A DNA stretch of 64,000 nucleotides. It comes from Mycobacterium sp. 1274756.6 (lineage in GTDB: Bacteria > Actinomycetota > Actinomycetes > Mycobacteriales > Mycobacteriaceae). Shown here piece by piece: positions 1-8,358 of this stretch. Under the pieces are notes generated by a model that saw only the letters and a program-made list of their open reading frames with translations, ran no database searches and was not told the DNA's origin. The DNA lies in assembly GCF_001668625.1 (NCBI RefSeq), contig NZ_LZLJ01000096.1, positions 43,950-107,949 of the forward strand, written 5' to 3'. The stretch's first letter is position 1. Each line of letters starts with the position of its first letter. The position numbers and the translations under genes were made by a program.

Positions 1-128
1 ACGGTGGCCGCGGCGTGGCCGCGCCGCGCCTCGACGATCTTCACCCCCATGTTGTGCGCGGCCGGGATGGTCTGCGCCATCCCGGCGTTCATCATGTCGA
101 CAAGGGCGGTATCGGTCATGGCCGTCAT
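1..128 (-). CDS. Partial hotdog thioesterase-like protein (DUF4442/PaaI type)
   Basis: Only about the first 42 residues lie in the window; the rest runs off the left edge. The ATG at 128 is followed three codons later by a second in-frame ATG at 119. The visible peptide has a polar helix (VDMMNAGMAQTIPAAHNMGV) and then KIVEARRGHAAATV, the order seen at the start of PaaI/DUF4442 hotdog proteins. The gene starts one base after the P450 stop codon, so it is probably the second gene of that operon. The family call rests on a short fragment and is tentative. Confidence 0.45.
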   Translation of the reverse strand, partial: MTAMTDTALVDMMNAGMAQTIPAAHNMGVKIVEARRGHAAAT

Positions 129-129
129 G

Positions 130-1443
130 CTAGCGGCGGCGCACCACGATGCGGCCGCCGTCCTTCGGGACGAACGCCACGCCGCGGGAGTGCCATTTCT
201 CTCCCGCTACTCGCGACGGCTCGATCGTGAAGTGCTGCAACACCGTCCGCACCACCACGTCCATTTCCGCGTTCGCGAAGGTCGCACCCGGGCACCGACG
301 GGTGCCGCCGCCGAACGGGATCCAGGCGAAGGTGGCGGGGCGGGTGTCGATGAAGCGGTTCGGGTCGAACCGGTCCGGGTCGTCGAACGCCGCCGGGTTC
401 TCGTGAATCTGGGAGATGCTGACCCCGATCAGACAGCCCCGCGGCAACACCCACTCGCCCAGCTCGAAGTACGGGGCCAGCACCCGGCGCCCGGCGAAGT
501 CGATGACGGTGCGGTTGCGCTGCAGCTCGTAGATCGTCGCCTGCCGCAGGTCGCTGCCGCGGGCGTCGACCTCCTCGGTCAGCCGGGTCAGCAACTTCGG
601 TTGGCGGCTGATCCGTTCGAACACCCAGCCCAGCGTGGAGGCGGTGGTCTCGTGCCCGGCGGCCAGGAACGTCAGCAGTTCGTCGCCGATGTCCCCGCGC
701 GACATGCTCGAGCCGTCCTCGTAGCTGCTGCGCAGCAACAGCGACAGCATGTCGGTGCGCTGCTCCAAGTCGGGGTCGGCCCGCACGGTCGCAATCAGGC
801 GATCGATGACGGTCTCGTACTGGGCGCGCCAGGCGGCCAGCCGCCCCCACGGCGAGTAGCGCCCGTAGGTGCGTTTCGGGGTGGGAAAGGCGACCAGCCG
901 GGAGCCCAAAGTCACCCAGGGCGGGATGATCTCGCGGAGTTCGTCCAGATCGGCGCCCTCGGCACCGAACACTGCGCGCAGGATCACGTTGAGGGTGATG
1001 CGGTTCATCGGCCGCAACGTCTCCACCGGCGTGCCGACCGGCCAGGTGGCGGTTTCGGCGAGGGTCTCCTCTTCGATGATCCGCTCGTAGTTCTTGATGT
1101 TCTGGCCGTGGAACGGCGGGGAGAGCAGCCGCCGCCGCGCCCGGTGGGCGTCGCCGTCGAGGGCGAACACCGAGCCGGGGCCCAGCACCCGGCTCAGGTT
1201 GGGCTGGATGTTGCCCAGCACCTCGGGACTGCTGGTGAACACGCGTTTGGCCAGTTGCGGGTCGGTCACCATGACGATCGATCCGAAGACGGGCACCCGA
1301 GCGGTGAACGCCGAACCGTACCGCCGGGCGACCCGCTGGATCAGCTGGCGACGGCCGAACGAGAAGCCGAGACCCTGGATCAGCCGAGGGATCCGCGGCC
1401 CGGGTGGCAGCCGGAGCGCCGGGGCTGAGACGACTTCCGTCAT
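130..1443 (-). CDS. Cytochrome P450 (CYP138-like)
   Basis: A 437-residue haem monooxygenase. Visible signatures are the I-helix oxygen-activation motif AGHETT (about residues 262-267), the K-helix ExxR as ELQR (about 306-309) and the haem-ligand loop FGGGTRRCPGA with the cysteine near residue 384. The start is ATG 1443; a longer open frame upstream would run through the operator region and is unlikely. A TetR regulator is divergent, as with cyp138 in M. tuberculosis (from memory Rv0135c-Rv0136). The sequence gives no clue to the substrate. The two palindromes between the genes suggest TetR repression relieved by a ligand. Confidence 0.93.
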   Translation of the reverse strand: MTEVVSAPALRLPPGPRIPRLIQGLGFSFGRRQLIQRVARRYGSAFTARVPVFGSIVMVTDPQLAKRVFTSSPEVLGNIQPNLSRVLGPGSVFALDGDAHRARRRLLSPPFHGQNIKNYERIIEEETLAETATWPVGTPVETLRPMNRITLNVILRAVFGAEGADLDELREIIPPWVTLGSRLVAFPTPKRTYGRYSPWGRLAAWRAQYETVIDRLIATVRADPDLEQRTDMLSLLLRSSYEDGSSMSRGDIGDELLTFLAAGHETTASTLGWVFERISRQPKLLTRLTEEVDARGSDLRQATIYELQRNRTVIDFAGRRVLAPYFELGEWVLPRGCLIGVSISQIHENPAAFDDPDRFDPNRFIDTRPATFAWIPFGGGTRRCPGATFANAEMDVVVRTVLQHFTIEPSRVAGEKWHSRGVAFVPKDGGRIVVRRR

Positions 1444-1462
1444 GCAACTCCTCCTACCCGCC

Positions 1463-1478
1463 GGTACCGCGATGTACC
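1463..1478. promoter_or_regulatory. Putative TetR operator 1 (GGTAC-N6-GTACC)
   Basis: Perfect inverted repeat GGTAC-CGCGAT-GTACC in the divergent gap between the P450 and the TetR gene. An identical half-site arrangement recurs 35 bp downstream, which makes chance unlikely. The TetR assignment is inferred from position. Confidence 0.65.
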
Positions 1479-1497
1479 ACGACGGCGCACCTCGCAC

Positions 1498-1513
1498 GGT
1501 ACGCTGAAGTACC
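1498..1513. promoter_or_regulatory. Putative TetR operator 2 (GGTAC-N6-GTACC)
   Basis: Second perfect inverted repeat, GGTAC-GCTGAA-GTACC, with the same half-sites and spacer length as the first. It lies about 28 bp upstream of the TetR start. The centre-to-centre distance of 35 bp would allow two dimers to cover both divergent promoters. Confidence 0.65.
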
Positions 1514-1540
1514 AAGAGTGACAAGGGCGACGGGAGTGGC

Positions 1541-2161
1541 GTGGCGATGACCGCGGTGGCCGAGACCTCGGGAGCCACCGACGGCGCCGACCCGTTCCGG
1601 CAGCGGTTGCTCGACGGCCTGGCCACCTCCCTCGCCGAACGCGGCTACCGGGCGACGACGGTGGCCGACATCGTCCGCTCGGCCCGCACGTCGAAACGCA
1701 CCTTCTACGACCGGTTCGCCGGCAAGGACGAGTGCTTCCTGGAGCTCCTGTTCGCCGACGAAGAGCGGCTGCGTGCGCGGATCCGATCCGCCGTCGACCC
1801 CTCCATCGCCTGGCGCGATCAGGTCGAATCGGCCGTGGCCGCCTACGTGGCCCATATCGGCGAGCGACTGGCGGTCACCTTGAGCTGGATCCGCGAGCTG
1901 CCGTCCCTGGGCGCGGCCGCCCGCCCGGTGCAGCGCCGCGGCCTGCAACTGTTGACCGAGCTGTTGGTCGAGTTGAGCGGCAACGCGAGCTTTCGCCGTG
2001 CCGGTCTGCCGCCGCTGACGCCGCCGTTGGCGGTGATCCTGCTCGGCGGGATCCGGGAGTTGACCGCGCTCACCGTCGAAGACGGCCGCGATGCCAGCGA
2101 GATCATCGGTCCGGCCGTGGCCGCCGCGACCGCGTTGCTGGGCTCGCGGTCGCCCCGCTGA
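1541..2161 (+). CDS. TetR/AcrR-family transcriptional regulator
   Basis: A 206-residue regulator. The N-terminal helix-turn-helix (about residues 20-65) reads ERGYRATTVADIVRSARTSK followed by RTFYDRFAGKDECF, the usual TetR signature; the rest is a helical ligand-binding domain. GTG 1541 and ATG 1547 are alternative starts behind a GGGAG-type ribosome site. It is divergent from the P450 and probably controls that gene and itself through the paired GGTAC/GTACC palindromes. The ligand is unknown. Confidence 0.92.
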   Translation: MAMTAVAETSGATDGADPFRQRLLDGLATSLAERGYRATTVADIVRSARTSKRTFYDRFAGKDECFLELLFADEERLRARIRSAVDPSIAWRDQVESAVAAYVAHIGERLAVTLSWIRELPSLGAAARPVQRRGLQLLTELLVELSGNASFRRAGLPPLTPPLAVILLGGIRELTALTVEDGRDASEIIGPAVAAATALLGSRSPR

Positions 2162-2236
2162 TCTTGCCGGATCGGCCGCTCGACCGCTTGGTTCGCGCTT
2201 ACGCTGGGCGGACTGTGACGGACCGGAAGGGGCACG

Positions 2237-2449
2237 ATGCGACTCTCCACCCGAAATCAATTAGCCGGCACCATCGCTGAAGTAGACATCGGCGCGGTGA
2301 TGGCCACCGTGAAGGTCCGCCTGGCCGGCGGTGACCAAGTCATCACCTCCTCGATCACCAAGGAGGCGGCGGAAAGCCTTGGCCTGGAGGCCGGCCAGGA
2401 CGCCACCGTGTTCATCAAATCCACCGAGGTGACGATCGGCGTCGCGTAG
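2237..2449 (+). CDS. Mop/TOBE-domain molybdate-binding protein (molbindin-like)
   Basis: A 70-residue protein consisting of one Mop domain: RNQLAGTIAEVDIGAVMATV, then ITSSITKEAAESLGLEAGQD, then the terminal VFIKSTEV strand. Such proteins assemble into oligomers that bind molybdate or tungstate and serve as cytoplasmic oxyanion stores or sensors. A strong GGAAGGGG ribosome site precedes ATG 2237. It stands alone, converging with the F420 oxidoreductase downstream; no molybdate transporter or cofactor gene is adjacent. Confidence 0.88.
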   Translation: MRLSTRNQLAGTIAEVDIGAVMATVKVRLAGGDQVITSSITKEAAESLGLEAGQDATVFIKSTEVTIGVA

Positions 2450-2479
2450 CCGGGCAGCGCCGGCGGCACGCGAAACCCC

Positions 2480-3541
2480 TCACCGGCGCGGCTGTACCGC
2501 ACGGACCAACTCGATGGCCCGGCCCAACGTGTCGAGTTTGGCCTCGAGGGTGTCCCCGGCCGGATACAGGCGCACCGTGTTCACCCCGGCGTCGCTCCAG
2601 ACCGCAAGCCGGTCGCGCACCATCTCTTCGGTCCCGATCAGCGTGGTGGCCAACACCATCTCGTCGGTGACCAGGTCGGCGGCCCCGGCGCGGTCACCGG
2701 CCTGCCAGCGCTGCTTGATCTCGGCGGCCACCGTGGTCCAGCCCTGCCTGCTGTAGGCGCGGTTGTAGAAGTTGGTGTTGACGCTGCCCATCCCGCCGAG
2801 ACTGAAGGCCAGCTCGCCCTTGCGCGCGTCGACCAAGTGTTTCAGGGTGGCCTCGTCGGCGGCGAAGGCGACCTCCGCGCCCTGGCAGATGTCGAGGTCC
2901 GCGCGGGTGCGCCCGGAGCGCTCCAACCCCTCGTCGAGGTGGGCGAAGTAGGCGTGCACCGCCCCTTCGGGCACGAAACTGGTGCCCAGCCAGCCGTCGG
3001 CGACCTCCCCGGTGAGTCGCAGCATCGCCGGCGACATGGCCGCCAGGTACAGCGGGATCGGGTGTTGCGGACGCGTCGACAGCCGCATCGCGGCGCCTTC
3101 CCCGTCGGGACGGGGCAGGGTGTAGCGGGCGCCGGCGTAGGTGATCTTCTCCCCGGCGAACGCCTGGCCGATAATGTCGATGCTCTCCTTGATTCGGGTG
3201 AGCGGACGGGCGAACGCCTCGCCGTGCAGGCCCTCGATCACCCGTGGCCCGGAAGCGCCCAGCCCCAGCATGAACCGTCCACCGGACAGATTGGCCAGAG
3301 TGATCGCGGCTTGGGCGATCGCCACCGGAGACCGGGTGCCGATCTGGATCACCCCGGATCCCAACAACAGCCGCTCGGTACGGGCGGCCAGGTATCCCAG
3401 CGCCGACGGCGCGTCCGAGCCCCACGCTTCGGCCACGAAACACAGGTCCAGGCCCAGTTTTTCGGCTTCGACGACGAATTCGATCACCTGCCGCGGGTCG
3501 TCGCCGAAGCCCGATGCCTCGACCGTGGTGGCGGCGCGCAT
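2480..3541 (-). CDS. LLM-class F420-dependent oxidoreductase
   Basis: A 353-residue protein of the luciferase-like TIM-barrel superfamily, which in mycobacteria mostly uses F420. Family features are the GLDLCFVAEAWGSDA segment near residue 35, GSGVIQIGTRSPVAIAQAA near residue 65, GGRFMLGLGASGPRV near residue 90 and a late TLIGTEEMVRDRL segment. Its start overlaps by one base the stop of the SRPBCC gene (TGATG), so the two are translationally coupled and may act on one substrate. The substrate is not apparent. Confidence 0.88.
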   Translation of the reverse strand: MRAATTVEASGFGDDPRQVIEFVVEAEKLGLDLCFVAEAWGSDAPSALGYLAARTERLLLGSGVIQIGTRSPVAIAQAAITLANLSGGRFMLGLGASGPRVIEGLHGEAFARPLTRIKESIDIIGQAFAGEKITYAGARYTLPRPDGEGAAMRLSTRPQHPIPLYLAAMSPAMLRLTGEVADGWLGTSFVPEGAVHAYFAHLDEGLERSGRTRADLDICQGAEVAFAADEATLKHLVDARKGELAFSLGGMGSVNTNFYNRAYSRQGWTTVAAEIKQRWQAGDRAGAADLVTDEMVLATTLIGTEEMVRDRLAVWSDAGVNTVRLYPAGDTLEAKLDTLGRAIELVRAVQPRR

Positions 3542-4056
3542 CAGTCGCCGGCGCCTTCGGCGAGCTCTTTGATGCCCGCGAGCGTGGCGGTCATCGCGGT
3601 CTCGAATTCGCGCAGCCGGACGAAGACGATCTTCTGTTCCTTCTCCGGCATGGCCTCGATCGCCATCGACAACCCGGACGGTCCCGGGCCCAGCTGGGCG
3701 GTGTAGGACAACGCGGTCGCCTCACCGTCCGGTTCGAGAGTGAACCGCCAGACGGCGGCCGGGTCGCCGGGATCGCCGACCGCCCAGGCGAACTCACGCG
3801 GTTCGGCGCAGGCGATGACCTGTGCGGGTGCGCTCCACTGCCCGATCGCCGGGTTGTGGTTGTGCCCGACGAAGGTGGCGCCCAGCGCCGGGCCGGTGCT
3901 GTCGCCGGGCCATTCCACCGACTGCAGTTCGGAGCTGAAGGTGGGCATCACCGCGATGTCGGTGACGATTCGCCACACCGCCTCCGGCGGCGCGTCGATC
4001 CCAGTGGCCACCGTGACGGTGGGGCTGTCGGCATAACGGGCACCGGTCCACTCCAT
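3541..4056 (-). CDS. SRPBCC-family (START-like) protein
   Basis: A 171-residue helix-grip protein beginning MEWTGARYADSPTVTV. The IDAPPEAVWRIVTDIAVMP segment is the classic N-terminal part of polyketide-cyclase/SRPBCC domains, which bind lipids or aromatic compounds. A further in-frame ATG at 4083 would add nine residues; ATG 4056 fits the family better. It sits directly upstream of, and overlaps, the LLM oxidoreductase, so it may bind or present that enzyme's substrate. Confidence 0.82.
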   Translation of the reverse strand: MEWTGARYADSPTVTVATGIDAPPEAVWRIVTDIAVMPTFSSELQSVEWPGDSTGPALGATFVGHNHNPAIGQWSAPAQVIACAEPREFAWAVGDPGDPAAVWRFTLEPDGEATALSYTAQLGPGPSGLSMAIEAMPEKEQKIVFVRLREFETAMTATLAGIKELAEGAGD

Positions 4057-4100
4057 GGGCTCATTGTGGCCCACGGAGCGCACCGGTGTCGTCGGCTACC

Positions 4101-5210
4101 TCAGGCCGCGGCCGTCGCCTGCTCGGCGGGCGCGTCGGTGCGGGCGGAACCGATCGGCGGAAGGGCCAGCTTCACGATCTTGCGCACCACGGAGCCGAAC
4201 TGCTTGTGCAGCGGCCCGGTGTTGTAGGGGATGCCGTAGCGGCCGCAGATCTCCCGGACCTTCGGGGCGATCTCGGCGTAGCGGTGCGCGGGCAGGTCGG
4301 GGAACAGGTGGTGTTCGACCTGGAAGGACAGGTTGCCGCTCAGCAGGTGGAACAGTTTGCCGCCGGTCAGGTTCGCCGAGCCGAGAATCTGCCGGAAGTA
4401 CCACATGCCGCGGGACTCATTGCGGGTCTCCTCGACGCTGAACTCCTGGGTGCCGTCGGGGAAGTGCCCGCAGAAGATGATCGTGTAGGCCCAGACGTTG
4501 CGCATCAGGTTGGCGGTGAGGTTGCCGGCGAACACCCACGGCGCGAACGGGCCGGCCAGCAGCGGGAACGCGACGTAGTCCTTGAGGGTTTGCCGCCGGA
4601 CCTTGCGCCACGTCTCACGCAGCATCTCGCGCTTGTCGGTGAAGCCGATCTCGCCGGCCCGGATGCGCTCGAACTCCAGCTCGTGGACCGCCACGCCGTA
4701 CTGGAACAGCACCATCAGCAGGAACGCGTACAGCGGGTTGCCCAGATAGTAGGGCTCCCAACGCTGATCGGGGCTCATCCGCAGGATGCCGTAGCCGATG
4801 TCGCGGTCCATGCCGACGATGTTGGTGTAGGTGTGGTGCATGTAGTTGTGGCTGTGCCGCCACTGATCGGCCGGGCAGGCGGTGTCCCACTCGAAGTCTC
4901 GGCCCGCCAGCGCCGGGTCGCGCATCCAGTCGTACTGGCCGTGCATGACGTTGTGGCCGATCTCCATGTTGTCGATGATCTTGGCCAGCCCGAGCATGGT
5001 GGTGCCGGCCAGCCAGGCCGGGGGCAGGATGCCGGCGAACAGCAGCGCCCGGCCGCCGACCTCCAGCGCGCGTTGGGTTTTGACGACCCGGCGGATGTAG
5101 TCGGCATCGCGCTTGCCCAGGTCGGCAAGCACGCTCTCGCGGATCGCGTCGAGCTCCTTGCCGAACGCGTCGGCCTGCTCGGGGGTCAGGGTGATCGTCT
5201 TGGTGCTCAT
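4101..5210 (-). CDS. desA3: Membrane fatty acyl-CoA desaturase, DesA3-like
   Basis: A 369-residue integral-membrane di-iron desaturase. The three histidine boxes are present: GHNVMH (residues 85-90), HSHNYMHH (119-126) and EHHLFP (around 300), with hydrophobic segments between. In mycobacteria DesA3 introduces a delta-9 double bond into stearoyl-CoA and receives electrons from the adjacent reductase. The reductase gene lies 31 bp upstream on the same strand, forming a two-gene operon that faces a TetR regulator, as with Rv3229c-Rv3230c. The sequence is full length. Confidence 0.93.
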   Translation of the reverse strand: MSTKTITLTPEQADAFGKELDAIRESVLADLGKRDADYIRRVVKTQRALEVGGRALLFAGILPPAWLAGTTMLGLAKIIDNMEIGHNVMHGQYDWMRDPALAGRDFEWDTACPADQWRHSHNYMHHTYTNIVGMDRDIGYGILRMSPDQRWEPYYLGNPLYAFLLMVLFQYGVAVHELEFERIRAGEIGFTDKREMLRETWRKVRRQTLKDYVAFPLLAGPFAPWVFAGNLTANLMRNVWAYTIIFCGHFPDGTQEFSVEETRNESRGMWYFRQILGSANLTGGKLFHLLSGNLSFQVEHHLFPDLPAHRYAEIAPKVREICGRYGIPYNTGPLHKQFGSVVRKIVKLALPPIGSARTDAPAEQATAAA

Positions 5211-5241
5211 CGTGGTTCTCCTCGGTGGGATAGAAAGCGGG

Positions 5242-6324
5242 TCACAGGTCGATCTGGACGTCGCCGACGGGGACGCTCACGCAGATCTGGATGTTCTCGG
5301 GGTCGGCGCTGGAGACCGCGCCGGTGGTCAGGTTCATCACCACGCCGCTGGTCTTGCGGCAGGTGCAGGTGTGGCAGATGCCCATCCGGCAGCCGTGCCG
5401 GGGGCTCAGCCCCGCGGCCTCCGCCTGCTCCAGCAGGTTGCGTCCGTCGTCGACGACGCCGACCTCGCTGGCGGTGAAGGACACCTGCCCGCCGGACGGC
5501 TCGGTGGGCAGCACGAACTCGGGCGGGGTGAAACTCTCGGAGTACACCGTGGTGCAGTGCGCGCGCACCGCGTCGGCCAGCGCCGCCGGGCCGCAGACGT
5601 ACACCGTCGGCTCGACGCTCCGCTCCCCCACCGCCGCGGCGAGGTGCTCGGGACCGAAGTGTCCGGTGACGTCGCCGACCCCGTCGCGGGTGTAGCCGTA
5701 GAGCACCCTGACGCCCGGCATCGCGGCCAGCTCGTCGCGGTAGCAGGCGTCGGCGGCGCTGCGCACGTAGTGCAGCAGGGTCGCGGTGCCGTCGTAGCCC
5801 TCGGCGTGCAGGGTGCGCAGCATGGCCATCACCGGGGTGATGCCGCTGCCGCCGGCGACGAACAGCAGGTGCCTCGGTCGCTCGGGGGGCAACACGAACT
5901 CGCCGGCCACGCCGTCGAGCCCGACCACCATGCCGACCTCGGCGTGGTCGTAGAGGTGGCTGGAGACCAGGCCGCCGTCGTGGTGGCCGATGGTCAGTTC
6001 CAGCTCGCCTGCGCCCTCGACGTTGGCCGGGGAGTAGCAGCGGGTGTGGCGGCGCCCGTCGATCTCGACGGTGAGGTTGACGTGCTGGCCGGCCCGCAGC
6101 GGGTGGCGTTCGGTGAACGCGGCGTTGGGGGCCAGCTTCAGCGTGACACTGCGCGGGGTGGTGCGGCGCACCGCGACCACTTTCGCCCGGGCGTCGCCGA
6201 GCACCAGGGTGGGGTCGAGAAGCTCGGTGTAGCGGTCCACGCCGTGCGGTCCGGTGAGGACGCTGAGCAGGCGCGTTCCACGCAGCCGCTCCCCGAGCGA
6301 GGACGTCAAAGTTTGAGTGAACAT
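5242..6324 (-). CDS. Ferredoxin reductase-like electron donor to the desaturase (Rv3230c-like)
   Basis: A 360-residue flavoprotein reductase. It has an FAD-binding RCYSPANV segment (about residue 105), an NAD(P)-binding GGSGITPVMAML segment (about 165), a C-terminal YVCGPAAL motif and then a plant-type 2Fe-2S domain with CRMGICHTC and a later lone cysteine (IQICVS). ATG 6324 fits better than an ATG 45 bp upstream that would span the promoter. In the family this protein passes NADPH electrons to DesA3. Transcription is probably controlled by the divergent TetR protein. Confidence 0.9.
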   Translation of the reverse strand: MFTQTLTSSLGERLRGTRLLSVLTGPHGVDRYTELLDPTLVLGDARAKVVAVRRTTPRSVTLKLAPNAAFTERHPLRAGQHVNLTVEIDGRRHTRCYSPANVEGAGELELTIGHHDGGLVSSHLYDHAEVGMVVGLDGVAGEFVLPPERPRHLLFVAGGSGITPVMAMLRTLHAEGYDGTATLLHYVRSAADACYRDELAAMPGVRVLYGYTRDGVGDVTGHFGPEHLAAAVGERSVEPTVYVCGPAALADAVRAHCTTVYSESFTPPEFVLPTEPSGGQVSFTASEVGVVDDGRNLLEQAEAAGLSPRHGCRMGICHTCTCRKTSGVVMNLTTGAVSSADPENIQICVSVPVGDVQIDL

Positions 6325-6381
6325 GTGTACACTGTGATTTGCATACCGCCAGGTCGTCAAGGGAATCACCCGTGTTTGTGC

Positions 6382-6400
6382 TAGAGTTCACACAGTGAAC
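6382..6400 (+). promoter_or_regulatory. TetR operator and -10 element over a leaderless start
   Basis: GTTCAC-ACA-GTGAAC (6386-6400) is a perfect inverted repeat whose right half contains the GTG start (6395) of the divergent TetR gene. TAGAGT at 6382-6387 fits the mycobacterial -10 pattern TANNNT and places transcription start at or next to the GTG, so the mRNA is probably leaderless. A related imperfect repeat (GTGAACATGTGTACAC) overlaps the start of the reductase gene on the other side. Binding of the TetR protein here is an inference. Confidence 0.6.
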
Positions 6401-7054
6401 AGTCGTGCTCCTGGATCACGTTCTGCGCGGCCACGCGATTCCCGCTCCCGCGAGGAGCGCAAGGAAGCCACCCGGAAGGCGATCGTGGCGGCCGCGTTGA
6501 AGCTCCTCGAGGACCGCAGTTTCAGCGCGCTGAGCCTGCGCGAGGTGACCCGCGAGGTCGGGATCGTGCCGGCCGCGTTCTACCGGCATTTCCAGTCGAT
6601 GGAGGCGCTCGGGCTGGCGTTGATCGACGAATCCTTCCGTGCCTTGCGCGACATGCTCCGCGAGGCCCGGACCGACAAGGTCGACCCCAACCGGGTGATC
6701 GAGTCCTCGGTGGACGCGCTGGTCGAGAACGTCACCGCCCAACGGGAGCACTGGCGGTTCATCAGCCGGGAGCGCAACAGCGGGGTGACCGTGCTGCGCT
6801 ACGCGATCCGCAGCGAGATCCGGTTGATCACCTCGGAGTTGGCCACCGACCTGGCCCGGTTCACCGGCTTGAACGAGTGGAGCACCGAAGACCTCAACGT
6901 GCTGGCCACTTTGTTCGTCAACTCGATGATCTTCATCGCGGAGTCGATCGAGGACGTGCAGAATCCGGAGGCGCTCGAAGAGATCCGCCGCACCGCGGTC
7001 AAGCAGATCCGGATGGTCACCCACGGCATCGGCGGGTGGCGCAGCACCCGCTGA
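6395..7054 (+). CDS. TetR-family regulator of the desaturase operon
   Basis: A 219-residue TetR protein. The arginine-rich N-terminus leads into a helix-turn-helix, FSALSLREVTREVGIVPAAF followed by YRHFQSMEALG (about residues 48-78). Its divergent placement opposite a desaturase/reductase operon resembles the DesT/FabR-type sensors of acyl-CoA saturation, but the ligand is not shown by sequence. A palindrome overlaps its own start, implying autoregulation. The GTG 6395 start is supported by the adjacent -10 element. Confidence 0.9.
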   Translation: MNSRAPGSRSARPRDSRSREERKEATRKAIVAAALKLLEDRSFSALSLREVTREVGIVPAAFYRHFQSMEALGLALIDESFRALRDMLREARTDKVDPNRVIESSVDALVENVTAQREHWRFISRERNSGVTVLRYAIRSEIRLITSELATDLARFTGLNEWSTEDLNVLATLFVNSMIFIAESIEDVQNPEALEEIRRTAVKQIRMVTHGIGGWRSTR

Positions 7055-7103
7055 GCACCGCGGGCTCGCTTAGGCTCGGGACAACCCCGACCCGAGGAGC
7101 CCC

Positions 7104-7985
7104 ATGCGATCGGTCGTCATCGACATTCCCGGCACCGTGCGCGTCACCGACCGCCCCGACCCGGTGCTGCCCGGCCCCGACGGCGCGATCGTCGCGGTGC
7201 GCGCCGCCGCGATCTGCGGTTCGGACCTGCACTTCTACGAGGGGGACTACCCGCTGCCCGAGCCGGTTCCGCTCGGCCACGAGGTGGTCGGCACCGTCGT
7301 CGAGGTCGGCGCCCAGGTCAGGACGGTGGCCGTCGGCGATGCGGTGCTGGTGTCGTCGGTGGCCGGGTGCGGCCACTGCGCCGGCTGCGCCACCGGCGAC
7401 CCGGTGATCTGTGCCGGCGGCCCGCAGGTGTTCGGATCTGGCGCGCTGGGCGGCGGGCAGTCCGAGCTGCTCGCCGTGCCGGCCGCGGACTTTCAGCTGC
7501 TGCCGGTGCCCGAGGGCTTCACCGACGAGGACGCCCTGCTGCTCACCGACAACCTCGCCACCGGCTGGGCGGCCGCTCAACGCGCCGACATCCCGCCCGG
7601 CGGCACGGTGGCGGTGTTCGGGCTCGGCGCGGTCGGGTTGTGCGCGGTGCGCAGCGCGATCGCGCAGGGCGCGGGCACGGTGCTCGCCATCGACCCGGTG
7701 GCCGGGCGGCGCGACCGCGCGGCGCTCAGCGGTGCCACCCCGGTGCCGGGACCCGCGGTGCCCGCGGTGCTCGAGGCCACCGACGGGCGCGGGGCGGCCG
7801 CCGTGATCGACGCGGTGGGCAACGACGCCACCCTCACCGAGGCGCTGACCTGCGTCCGGCCGGGCGGCACGGTGTCGGTGGTCGGGGTGCACGACCTGCA
7901 GCCGTTCCCGTTCCCGGCGCTGATGGCGTTGGTGCGCAGCACCACCTTGAGGCACTCCGGGCTGCGGGCGGCGAACATCGTGTAG
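7104..7985 (+). pseudogene. Zinc-dependent alcohol dehydrogenase, disrupted by an inverted duplication
   Basis: The N-terminal part is a normal medium-chain zinc dehydrogenase: catalytic zinc ligands in CGSDLHFYEGDY and LGHEVVG, the four-cysteine structural zinc loop CGHCAGCATGDPVIC (about residues 93-107), and a FGLGAVGLCAV nucleotide-binding motif. After TTLR (codon at about 7949) the frame enters DNA lying backwards and ends 12 codons later. The missing C-terminus (from MTTAPIQRTWSELVPLIRAG to SPECLKVV) is encoded on the minus strand within 7950-8107. As read, the product lacks about 50 C-terminal residues. Confidence 0.85.
7699..7949 (+). repeat. Left arm of 251-bp inverted repeat in the dehydrogenase gene
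   Basis: This stretch encodes the central part of the dehydrogenase and recurs as its reverse complement at 8108-8358. The arms match base for base where compared, and pairing breaks at 7950/8107 and just outside 7699/8358. The inner end lies in the codons for VRSTTL, whose sequence CGCAGCACCACCTT is also the reverse complement of the probable gene end, a likely fold-back point. Confidence 0.9.
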
Positions 7986-8107
7986 GCCTCCGCGGCATCC
8001 TCGAGCGCCATCGCGTGGGTGAAGATGCCGCCGGTGTCGAGCCGACCGGCCCGGATCAGCGGCACCAGCTCCGACCAGGTGCGCTGGATCGGCGCGGTGG
8101 TCATCCG
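7950..8107 (-). pseudogene. Inverted segment with the dehydrogenase C-terminus
   Basis: A 158-bp spacer between the inverted arms. Read on the minus strand, it continues the dehydrogenase from MTTAPIQRTWSELVPLIRAG through GGIFTHAMALEDAAEAYTMF to SPECLK, the normal family C-terminus. Flipping it in place would join it in frame to the plus-strand gene. The frame would then run on through the second arm to a stop at 8594, so the restored protein would carry a long unnatural tail. Confidence 0.8.
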
Positions 8108-8358
8108 CAAGGTGGTGCTGCGCACCAACGCCATCAGCGCCGGGAACGGGAACGGCTGCAGGTCGTGCACCCCGACCACCGACACCGTGCCGCCCGGCCG
8201 GACGCAGGTCAGCGCCTCGGTGAGGGTGGCGTCGTTGCCCACCGCGTCGATCACGGCGGCCGCCCCGCGCCCGTCGGTGGCCTCGAGCACCGCGGGCACC
8301 GCGGGTCCCGGCACCGGGGTGGCACCGCTGAGCGCCGCGCGGTCGCGCCGCCCGGCCA
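8108..8358 (-). repeat. Right arm of 251-bp inverted repeat
   Basis: Reverse-complement copy of 7699-7949. It contains only a duplicated antisense piece of the dehydrogenase and no other gene. Its outer end falls inside a short tandem repeat built on CCATTCCGGCC, which may mark the second breakpoint. Confidence 0.88.

Noticed and set aside
4..1428. Long plus-strand open frame opposite the P450 gene
   Set aside because: Arginine/alanine/glycine-rich composition without any domain; it mirrors the P450 codons. Similar antisense frames at 4086-5477, 19967-21781, 26231-27814 and 43459-45348 were rejected for the same reason.
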